From Apostichopus japonicus (lineage: Eukaryota > Echinodermata > Holothuroidea > Aspidochirotida > Stichopodidae): 64,000 bases of DNA. The stretch covers positions 5,478,001-5,542,000 of the forward strand of contig NC_092571.1 of the NCBI RefSeq assembly GCF_037975245.1, written 5' to 3'. The notes under the pieces are model-generated. The model did no database searches, was not told the origin of the DNA, and saw nothing but the letters and a program-made list of their open reading frames with translations. Of the stretch, positions 47,601 through 59,600 are shown in pieces; within the stretch, counting starts at the first letter, position 1; each line of letters starts with the position of its first letter. The position numbers were made by a program, and so were the translations under genes.

Positions 47601-50600
47601 TACAATGATATGGCAGTCATACAAGTGACTATTTTATCATGTAACATTATAGCATCATATATTTTCATCGTATTTCTATCATTTAAGCTCAACACAATTG
47701 TATTTGTGATTAAAAGTCCAGTTTTCAGAAGATATTGTAACAAACAACGAAGAATAACAAGATCTCATGGAAAGTACATCTGTACATAACAAAGAACAGT
47801 AGAATGTAAACAGAAGCAGAATTATAGAATTATATGAACTGATTTGGTTCAACTTTGCTGCCCAGGGTGTATTTTATTAATTAATAATGATGAAAATGCT
47901 ATATAAGCTATGTTAGCAAAATCAAGGATATGAGAACTTAAATAATAATGAAAAACTTTCCAAACACAATTTTTTGTTTCAAAATATTGATTGATCATTT
48001 AAAATAAACTGGACATAAAGTTTGTGAAATTTCTATGATTTTGGCTGCCTCGGGTGATCGGACACGCCAAATAGTTGCCTTGCAATTACTTCTGTACAAT
48101 CTGTGAATTGATCCCTTTCTTCTTCTTTTTTTAGACCCACAAGAACATCCTCAGAATGAAGAATATTGGGGACATGTTAATCCTATAGGACCCAGAGCTT
48201 GCTATGATGAAGGCAAGAGAGTAGCAGAGACAATGTGTTATGCATATGCAAAGCAGGTATATGTTCCTTATAAATGCAAGTTGTAACAATACATGTATGC
48301 TCATTAGCTGGTCATTGCATCTTTTTTTTTATTCCATCAGGCTACAAAATAGTGTTGAAAAAGGTTAAAAACTTTCCTTCTGGGTAATATTAGTTTGTCT
48401 CATGCATACCATAACTGTACTATGCAAATATATATATATACATATAAGCATCCTGTTGTGTTATGTGAACAGGTTATGAAAGAATCCTGTTTCAATGAAA
48501 TTTTTATTTTTCTTGATTAAATGGTAAAGTGTGTTGTGCACAGGACCCTTTGACTAAATTTGATACAAAATTGTTATACTTTTGAACTTGTTAACAAGTA
48601 CAAAGGTGTAGCTGCAAGAAATGTAGCAATATTACATATGCTACACACTACCAGGTGCGTAGCCAGGAATTTGCTAAGGGAGGGGCGAAACTGTAGTCAA
48701 ATTATCAGAGCCGTAGATTCGGCATTGCAAACTATCTAAGCGTAGCGCCACCATGGTTGGCGCAAAGCGTACCAGAAAATTTTGGCTGAAAATGCCTCCC
48801 AGATCGCTGGAAATGGCACTTCCCAGGCCTTCTAAGTTGCATCATAAGCATTTTCTCTTTTGAAATTACTAGCGATATCATAAAAACACTGAAAAAAATT
48901 ATCAAAAAATGCTCAAGGGGGGCGGCTGCCCCCTTCGCCCCCCCCCCCCCCCTTGGCTAAGCGCCTGCACACTACATTAGACACATATCATGGTAAGGAA
49001 TTCTTTTTTGATATCTTTTCAGTACATTTATGCTCTCTAATATTGACATCAAGAAGAAAGCAAAAATCACATGATGGGAAGGAACACCTGACTTTTTTCA
49101 TTACTTTGTATAGAAATTTATCTGCAAACTGTGAACAATGGTAGTGAATTTTTATTCAATTTAAATTCCTGGGCCAGGTATTTATAGCTTGGAAAAATTA
49201 AGAATGTTCATGGTCAGAAAAAATGTTTTTTTCCCTGGAACATAAATCCGACTAAGTCGGATTTTCCTTCGTGGAACGCATTGTAGGGGGGTGTCTGAAA
49301 GGGGATGAGCCCCCCTCAGAAGCAGAAGCTGAACCTTTTTGAAAATTGAAGACCCAATTGACGCGATTTGGTGGCCCATTTTACAGTGATTGCCAGTGTA
49401 CTACTCATGTGTTAAACCATGTTACAGTAGCACATGAGTCGTTTTGTCGCAACTTGAATCCCGGTATCGTAACTTCAACCAGTATTTTCCTCAACTTTCA
49501 TCATTGGTTCAAAGCACTTAGTTACGAGACTGTCAATCTCATAAATTCAATATGCATAGCCTAGGCTACAGTATGTACATACTCTGACACGTACGGTTAT
49601 AAAAAATAACACACTCTATTAGGGCTTTTGTTTTTTAACATACACTTCCAAAAGAAAAGCACAAACCTTGGAAAAAAGCAACCCACACTATCCTTCTTCA
49701 TACTCGACGTAAGATATAAGATTATCACGTTCGCACGTGGATTAAACTAGTAACCCGTACCCAAAAAGAAATTGGGAGTTCCACACTATTCCATGATATT
49801 GGAATAGGGCAACCCCTTCAAGTTCAAAAGTTCACAATGAAAAGTTTCTAACTATCAACAAGTCACATGTTTGGAACTTCAGACAATAAGAATGTAACAT
49901 AGGAGCTACATAAATACGGGATGATAAACTACATACATAAGAATAGTACAGATTTATTCATATCGTTAATTGCTGTTGTTTACTCCAGAAAATATACTTT
50001 CAATATGTACAATATCAATCTTTCGTACAAAAAATCTTAAAAATTAAAAAAGTGGGGAAAGAAAGATAACTATAAATGACAATTCAATTTCATTACAGCA
50101 TCAACTCTCAAGTACCGCACAGCAGTGTGTACCAGTACCGTACCCTAGGCTATAATAATATACAGTTCCAGATTTAAACTGGATATACTCCCTGGGGTTT
50201 TGGCTCAAAATTTATTAAATCTTTATAATTATTATAACAAAATGGGGTGAAATGCATAAGGTTAAGATTTTGTACATGGGAACCTTCACAATCAACGTTT
50301 GAAGGAAAAATAAATAACGAAATTTTCAGAATAACTTTGAAGTCCTGTAACATGCTGAGCCTAAGTAACGTTCGATATTTGGTGTAGCCTAGGTCACGTA
50401 GTGCACGTAGGCCTATATTGACCCGCAGATAGTGACTGACGGTAAATCGGTAATAATAGAGCTTAATGTGCTAATGTAATGGTTCACATATGATGTTTTA
50501 TTGTGGGACACTAATTTCTTTTCATTTTCCTTTCCATCTTTCTTTCTTTTTTCCTCCCTCTTCATGTTTTTGCTGCCTGTTTTTTTATCTCTGCTCCAAA

Positions 50601-53600
50601 ATTTCCCACGAGTAATGAAGATTTATTTTTTTATCTCTGCTCCAAAATTTCCTGTGAGTAACTAAAATTTCCCGGGAAAGAGGTTCCTGTGTAACCTCCT
50701 TTTTTCTGGCCTGAGAATGTTTACAGTCATCTTCCTGCTCCAATCGCTACTAGAAAATATGCAAAATGACAAAAAGAGTAACTAGGAAATTATAAACAGT
50801 GAATGAACAAACATGAACAAAGAACTATTGGCATCCATGAACATACAATTGACTGAGAAATTATGAGAAAAATGAAGCAAAGAAGATATTGGGCAACACT
50901 TTTGATAAGAGAAGCAGTTATTGCAATTAAGTAAGTTTTAGCAACCACTTTTCATTGACTCAATTGAAGTTTTGTCACTACTTCAGTCTTTGTGAGTGTT
51001 TGGATCATCATGCTGTCACTCTTATATTGATGAATTCCATTTTCTTTTGAAGATACTGAGGTAATGTTAACATACTTCTGTCTCACTTATGTTTCACTGT
51101 CACTCTAGGAAAATGTTGAAGTACGAGTAGCTAGAATATTCAACACCTTTGGTCCCAGAATGCACATGAACGATGGTCGAGTGGTCAGCAATTTCATCAT
51201 CCAGTCTCTCAAGGGAGAGCCAATAACAATATTTGGATCTGGCAAGCAGACTAGGTCATTCCAGTATGTTTCGTAAGTACCTGTATTATAGCTCTAGTTT
51301 ATGAGCTATGTGACAAGCAAACATGTAATTGCTTGGATTGTTGCCACAAATACTATGTGAACCCTCAGAAGACAGTTATTTTCAAACTAACATCAGTCAA
51401 TTCTGACTGCAAAAGTAACATTTAGCAAATGATCAGTAGTTGACATCATACTATTGTGATAAGATAGAACCAAAAGTAAACAGTGATTCAGATATGAACA
51501 ACCTTGGCTGTTATTTGAAAAAAGATATGTCCATTAGACAAGTTTCTGGTAACATATACTGTATGCCTAGAGTTGCACCACATCATCAGTAGTTCACCTT
51601 AACAACTAGTTCAGTGGGTAATTGTCATTAAAGTGCTTTAATTTGTGAATCCATTATGTTTAAACTAGGGTTGTGCGGGATCCCGGTAGTCGAGTGAATA
51701 CCGGTATCCCGATCCCGGTATTGACTAATCCCGATCACAGTGCAATGTGTAACTACTACCGGTATTGGGAAAACAAACGGTTATTACATTCGTTTCGGTA
51801 TCATTCCCGGGAATCCCAGAAAAAATAAAAATATCTACGTGTTACTTTTTGAAATAAAGAAAACAAAACACGTTTATTTCTGGTTTCTGTGTTCTTAGTT
51901 TGAATAATATCTGATCAATTTACACACTGGCCTAGTCCTTTATATTAACGAATCAACTTTTCACGTAGTAATTTGGACCTCTAGGCTACACCAAATATCG
52001 AACGTTACTTAGGCTCAGCATGTTACGGGACCTCAAAGTTATTCTGAAATTTGTGTTATTTATTCTTCCTTCAAACGATGATTGTGAAGGTTCCCATGTA
52101 CAAAATCTTACCCTTATGCATTTCACCCCATTTTGTTATAATAATTATAACGATTTAATAATTTTTGAGCCAAAACCGAAGGGAGTATATCCAGTTTAAA
52201 TCCATCTTAGCACGGGACTGTATGTTAAGATAGCCTAGGGTACGGTACTGGTACACAGTGCAGTACGGTACTTGAGATTAGATGCTGTAATGAATTGGAT
52301 TCGTTTATTAATGCGTTCCACGATGTCATTTCTAGTTATCTTTGGCTACTTTTTTTAATTTTTAAGAACTTTTGTACGAAAATTGATATCGCACGTATTG
52401 AAAGTACTGGTTATTTTTTGAAGTAAACATCAACCGATTAACGATATAAATAAATATTTACTATTATGTATGTAGTTTATAATCCCGTATTTACGTAGCC
52501 TACATCGAAAGTTACACGTATACACCTTGCAAGAAAGCCACGATAACCTTAAATGAAAAAACAACATTTTGCACTTGAGGTCTAGACCCAGTACTTCTTG
52601 ATACATTGAGTTTCCAATTACTAGTCAAAAATATTTTCTGTAAAAAAAAAACGTATGATATTTTTCACAAAAATTGATGATTAGATAAGTGCTTCCTCAA
52701 AATCAAAGAGCCGCCCCGAAATTCGCTCCGCTTACTTAAAACTTCCATATATATTACACGTGGAAAACCCTGAGTTTTTACACACATAATTCCCATTGAC
52801 ATTGGTCACGGAACATAAGTAGGTCATGGATATTCGAACTTGGCAACTTGCCCAAGTTCATTGCACCATGGGAACGACAACACATTGAACACGATGGTAA
52901 ATTTTCCCGCCATCTGGACGCAGAGTGTAAATTTTGGTGTAATATGAAAATTATGAATGGTACTGCGCTGCTCTGTTAAAACTTAAACTATTGCGACACC
53001 AGGGCATATTTTAACCGGGTTCGCATCGCAGTTTGCGAGTCGAAATAGCCTGTTTGCGAATCATTTCCCTAGTTGATTCGCAAGTTCTGCGAATCAAGAA
53101 TCGCTACGTTTTTCCATCACCAATATAGCCTAACTGGAAATCGCAATCAAGTTGCTAATGCATGTTTTACACAGCGCCGTAGTATGTACTATATCAATGA
53201 CAGTCGTAGTCCGCGAACGGGCGCTACGTATGTGCGGGCAGTATAAATTACTAGAAGTATGGTCATTGATACATCCGTACTGTACCAGTACCACTATGAT
53301 ACGGACCATCGCGTAACTGATATTGCTAATGATATATGTTGTGGGATGTGGGCGCTGTTCAAGTATCGGTGCGGAGCTAGGGCAGATGCTTCTTCCAGTA
53401 GTTTATACCTCTTTGGGTTATGACGTAACTCAACGTTTGTTGTTGTCACGTACGCCAATCGCATGCTTGGCAGCCGCGCGCAGTGCACACAGTAATCATT
53501 TTGGTGAACATTGCAATACCACGTTGTGGGCTACTAGCCTACTGGTGCTGGCTATAGGCTAACATTACAATAATAATATTGCACTGTGTAGTACTGTAGT

Positions 53601-56600
53601 TTCACTAGCGGCCAGAATGTAATAGGATTATCGGATTTATCGCCATCGGTTGAACAGAAATTACATTGTTACAGAATAAGGAGTTCAGGATTTGTGATCG
53701 CGCAGTTTCCACAGATTCCGTTTTGTAATTTACTTCCGAATACTTCGTCATGGCAGTTAAAGGTTTAAAGGAGGAAACGGCTAAGAAATGGATTTCGGAG
53801 AACAATTGGTCGTGGCTGGAATATGACTTGACTCCTGGCGCGAGTAGGTTAGTTGAGCGACTGGGGTGTCGTGTGTGTTTTGATGAGAAGGAGAGGGTCA
53901 GGGCCCTACGGAACTATTCCAACTCTTTTGTCGAAGGGATCACAGGATCCGCAATGAAAAAAGACAATGTGAAAAAGCACAGCAGGACGGAGATGCACGT
54001 AAAGGCAATTGCCCTTTCAAGAGGAGTCAAGAGAACCCTGTCAGAAATATACAGCTCGACACCATTGGGCAAAGCCTTCAAGAAATCCAATTCCGATGAG
54101 GAATCTTGCGTGAGTAAACTCATTGAAATCTCATATATGCTCGCCAAAGAGGAGCTTCCATTCTCTAAATTCCCTAGTGTATGCAAAACTGAAAAACGAC
54201 ATAAGGTGCCTCTTGGGACCAAATACATAAATGAGGAAAAGTGTAGTGAGTTCACCACATACATCGGACAGGCATTTGAGGATGAACTAGTGCAAGAGCT
54301 CAATCAGTCGCCGTACATCACAATTCTGACCGACGGATCAACCGATGCAAGTGTTATAGAAAAGGAACTAATCTATGTTCTATATCTGACGGAATCAGGT
54401 GAAACGGCATGTAGATTCTTCAAACTGTCTGATGCACATGATGCTACAGGACAAGGCTGGAAACAGACTATAATTGATGCATTCCAGGAACTTGGTGTGA
54501 AAAACATGCAAAATAAGCTTGTTGGATTATGCTGTGATGGTGCTAGTGTGAACATGGGGAGGAATCGTGGACTGGCAGCATTACTCAGACAAGACTCGCC
54601 TTGGTTAGTCACAATGCACTGTATGAATCATCGTCTGGAGCTTGCCCTGAAAGACGCTTTCTCTCAGTATTATGTTGAACAGATCATTGACATACTAACT
54701 GCAATTCACTCCACATATGGGAGAAGTCCCAAGAGGCTTCGGGACTTGAGAACCCTGGCAGAAATTCTGGGGGAGGCTGTTGTAAGACCTGTTCGTGTCA
54801 GTGGTACAAGGTGGGCACAACACAAAAGCAGAGCATGTGATGCCCTGATCAGGTCTTATAGTGTGATAGTTTCCCATCTGGAGAACCTTGTCACTGAGAG
54901 TAATGCCATTGACACAGCAAAATTCAGAGGCTACCTCAAGAAGTTAAAGAGCTGTAGGTTTGTCCTGAATTTGCTATTTTTTCGAGAACTTCTGGAGCCT
55001 GTCACTCGTTTGTCCTGTAATCTGCAAGGTGATGTGTGTGACCTTCCTTTCGCAAAGGCTGGGGTTGAGGCTCTGCTTGGTAATCTTGACGATATCGTGA
55101 ATGGAGCTGCAGCAGGTGTGAGCAGATCATCTGGGTTCCTGAGTGAATCTGAAGTCTCATTTCAAGCAGAGCCAAACAATGTTTGTTTCAAAGGTGTCCG
55201 CCTAACGGATGTAGAGGCTAGCCTACGGACAATTGAGGAGGATGTTAGGGGATATGCTGCCAGCCTCAAACATTGTATTGAGCAGAGGTTCGAAGACCTA
55301 CAGAATGAGAGGATCTTCAAGGGACTGGTGCTATTGGACCCTGCTCTCTGGCCCAAGAATAAAGAGTCTCTAACAGAGTTTGGGAAGGAAGAACTCTTAC
55401 AGGTGAAGACACATTTTGATGGCCTGTTCCAGCTTCACAGTGTCAGGCCTGATGCATTAGAAAGTGAGTTCACTGAGATGAAGCTGTTCTGGTACAGTAA
55501 CCTGTCCCATCTCAGCAGGGCTGACTTCTGGTCAGCTGGCTACAGCATCTTGAAGACACAATATCCCAATCTACTGCATGTGTTCATTGTGCTGAAACTT
55601 CTGCCTGTATCAAATGCCAAAGTAGAGCCGGCATTCTCATTCATGAGGAGAGTGAAAAGTGACTGGAGAAATAGCCTCAGCGAGAGCACCCTGAACCATC
55701 TCCTCCGCATCGATATAGATGGGCCTGATTTCGATGACTTTGATCCATCTGCTTCAGTCAACATGTTCTTCTCTGATAAAGTCAGGAGGAGTGGACCTGC
55801 TGGAGTCGCTGGAGCGGCTGGACCATCCACAAGCTAATTACTCACTGTAGAAGACTGTAGTTGTAGAAGGATGGTAGTTGTGGTAACTTGGTAAGTACGT
55901 CAAGTTATCAACCATGATACCAATCATACCACCTTCAGTTCAAATTTGAAAGAAATGAGAAACGGATACCACCTGCATTTTCACACAAGGAATTTATTTA
56001 TATGTCCTCCTTTTGATGCATACTTTGTGGAATGATAGCACCAGGCGTATCTAGGCTACAGTACATACATTTATACATAAATGAGAAATGAAGATTACTA
56101 GATTCACAAATTTCTCAATGCTAATCGATTTTTATGCAGTGCTAATCAAAATGGCAGTTGGTTAGCAAAACGTGCTAATCAATTAATTTCGCTTAAAATA
56201 TGCCCTGTGCGACACAAACAAATTTTGGGAAGCTGTTGTAGAAGTAACTTTTGTATCAAATGTAAAGTACTGTATGGTAGGCCTACTATAATTTATAAAA
56301 GACGGTTTTCCTCAGGTGATGGGGAAAAGGGGTGTTCCGGTGAACTCGATCTCTTTGTATAGTACTTGGATACTTAAAATGACCATGTACCTGCAGTTTC
56401 TATTTCTCTTTAGTAAGCTCTACTTAGCATTTTTATCCTACTTAGCATTTTTATCCTTTGTGGATCTTTATTGGAATAAATATGAAATGTATTGTTTGAC
56501 GCCAGTATTTAACGGTAAGCATTTCTTAAATTGTTGACTGAGCTTCAAAATCCATTTTCAAACAAGTCTGTTAATTTTCATGAAGGTTTTTATAAAAATC

Positions 56601-59600
56601 GACATACAGCTAGGGAACGAAAGTTGTTCTATATTATCCAAATAAAATACATGTTTCTTGTTCTGAGATATGAAAAAAAACGGGCGGCCATTTTTCTTCT
56701 TTTCATGCGCTGATACTAGTTTGGAATATGTTCCAACCTTTACAAAATAATTTTAAGGATACTTTAGATTTCTTGTTATCCGAATAGAAACTCGGGAATC
56801 AGGAGAAAGGCGGCCCATTGCGCAGACGAGAAACATTTTTGTGTTTAACCGGCCCTGCTTCAAATTTGTTGGGTGGAAGTTTTTTTTTTTTTTTTCATTC
56901 TGTTGGAACCAATGGTAAATTATATAAAAAATTGACACAAGAAACGCTTAGTAACACTTTATTATTTCTTCAAAATTTTGCCAACTATTCAAAGTAAACC
57001 TGTTCTCGGTGGAACATGGCGGAAATTGTTTGTCAACGAGTTTATACGCGATGGTACATGTTTATACGACCATGTGCGCGTACACATGTCCAGTTATACG
57101 TGAGCGGTACTGTAGGCTATGGACATGACATTGAGTCTCGTAACTAAGTGCTTTGAACCATAGATGATAGTTGAGAAAAATACCCATTGTAGTTACGATA
57201 CCGGTATTCATGTTGCAACACTACCGGTTGTGTGAAATCCGACTACTGCACAATGCTAGTTTAAACTGTCTGCAGGTGCTCTTTTGTAAGCAATTATCAG
57301 TTGGGGAAATTTGGAATCCAGCAGGTCCATCTCTTCAAGTCCAATTTTCATTAGTGCATTTTTTATGTCACAGGTTTTGTTTTGTGGAATTTATGTCAGT
57401 TTTAAGTGTGGTGGCTCTTTGGTCATGAGCATTTAAAAAGATAGTTCTCTTGGTAAGAAATATGCCTTCATTGGCAGCATTTATATCTTCCAAATAATTG
57501 TTTCTGTAAGAATGTTCTTACCTATTTTACAGACCAGGGTACTTCAAAGTATCCCCTTTAAGCCTTTAAAGGTGGCTAAAGGGAACTACAGTGTTTCTAT
57601 CTAAGTATTGATATGTTTCAAGGGCCTAGGGTAAGTTTCTTTTCCAATAGTCTGCTAGCCTGAAACATTTGCTTGACTTCCCGCAGTGCAGGCAACTTTT
57701 GTCTGTAAAATGCACCATTTAATTGAAGAAAAATTCTGTTTGAAGTCAGCTTGGTTAACAGTGTAGGGAATAATCTGAGATTTTATTAAACTCATAGAGG
57801 TCATTGCAGTTCCTGCAAATGTTTCTTGGACTGACTTCAGAGCTAAGTGGAGTGTCTTTTGGAAGTGACAACAACTTTGAGTCACAATTAAAGCTGTTTC
57901 TCCAAAAGTCAGAAAATGTATGCAGTTATTGGAGTTTGTCAAGAGAGATTGATTTCCATAGTCCAAACTAAGCATGATAAGTATCCTGAAGGTGGGTCTA
58001 TAGGTCTGTGGTTTGATGGTCCTATGCCATGTTTTGTCACTAGAGTAAAATACTGCGGACGTTTCTCATCAATTTCTCTTGAAGGAGTAATGTATCAAAT
58101 ATTTAGTATCCATGGTTATAACACTCTGGAGTTTCTCATAATGGGAATTTCAACTGCCTCATTTGATAATCAGAAAAAATAAAAGACAAAACACATTGCA
58201 TGTTTAAGGAGCAGACAGAGCACCTCAAATTACGAAAAAAAAGTAACAAATTGTAACCACGATATTCTGAGTTTGGATGTTTAAAATCCAAGAGTTAGTG
58301 ATAAGGGTCCTTTAGAGCTGAGGTGGTAAGGAACAAGTCCATTATACATTGCCATTGTGGTAAAAAAAAAAAGAACAAAAATCACTATCGAAGCATATGA
58401 AATCCGCGAGGTGGCTAGGCTGCATTGTGACATACACTTACAATGTTAGGATAGAATTTGGTTTAGTAACACAAACAAGGGAAAAAAGAAAAAAGTTTTG
58501 TTTCAAAATACATCTAGCGAAAATTTTGCTACTGCCCCCCAAAAAGGGAGTGGAACAACTTATTTTTAAGCCTAAACAATAGCTAACAAATTCAACCGTT
58601 TTAAGACCACCTTAAGAAAAATCTTTGATTATCTGATAATGACAAACACGATCAGATTTATAAGGCTAAACAAATATAAAAAGTAAGGAGTTGATCTTTG
58701 TCATAACGTCAGCACCTGGTAATGCCATTGTCTACAGTAATCGTTAAATAAGGGGAGACTTACCGACTTGACAACTGTAATACCACTTAGTACATTTAAA
58801 TTGCACTTAAGCCAAACCTTGATTAAGCTATTCATTTTTGCTAAAGCGTTTTCGTAACTCTTACTGAATCATCTCTACTGTAGTTCACTTTGCAAATCAT
58901 CGATATACCTTCTTTATTCAATGCTTTCATGTCTGTTACATTCTAAATGCTAACTAAGAGACACAACACTCTTTGTTTCTCTGCTTTTTTATTTTTTATA
59001 GGAAGCATGCAAAATAGTTTACCCTGAATATCCATATAAAGTTAAGTCTTCAAAATTGAGTTTCGTTTGGAAGAGTTAACACAGTGTCAGGACAATGCAG
59101 GGTACATTCATAATCATATGTCTTTGATATTGGTCAATTCTCCATAACCCTTGTAGTAATTTATGGTCCAAATACCGACTTGCCAGATTTCTTTGTAGTA
59201 ATGTTGTAGAAAGAAACAATTACCACACTGTCCAAATGAAAAGTATAATTAATATCTCTTCAAACATTCCCACCTGCTTTCACAACAAAAAGTTCCCAAT
59301 GTAGGTCCATCCTCTTTTTGGTACAATTTCCTCAAATTACTGAAGCAGTTTCTCTGTTGACCCATCACATTTTACATTGGTTTTCTATCACATCTCTTTT
59401 ACCTCTGAGTCATGAGAGAGCTGTACATAAAACTTTCTCCTGGTCACTATATAAAAAATCTCACATGGATGGGACGTGGTCTTCTAGTATTGATGGGAAC
59501 GGGACCAACTGTAGACATATGGCTCTTTCAATCTCAGTGTCATCAAATCCCATAAGTATACTCAGCACCTCTCGTTTAACCCATAGCTCACATGGTATTT

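Larger units (their letters stand above)
52650..56290 (+). repeat. dispersed repeat occupied by the complete hAT transposon
   Basis: 52650-52999 and 56216-56290 together form a diverged copy of 10290-10700. The break between the halves coincides exactly with the transposon 53000-56207 and its tgcgacac duplication, so the repeat was in place first. Confidence 0.88.
51666..57258 (+). mobile_element. outer hAT-like element, 5.6 kb including nested insertions
   Basis: It starts TAGGGTTGTGCGGGATCCCG and ends (inverted) TAGCATTGTGCAGTAG. The flanks are an identical 8-mer, gtttaaac (51658-51665, 57259-57266). Aataccggtatc words lie near both ends. The terminal inverted repeat is imperfect (TAG, two mismatches, TTGTGC), but the exact 8-bp duplication supports the limits. 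A related inverted partial copy is at 49425-50420. Its own coding region is not visible; the only long frame inside belongs to the nested hAT. Confidence 0.72.

Noticed and set aside
53914-55830. Several minus-strand frames of 60-129 codons
   Set aside because: They are antisense shadows of the intact transposase on the plus strand.
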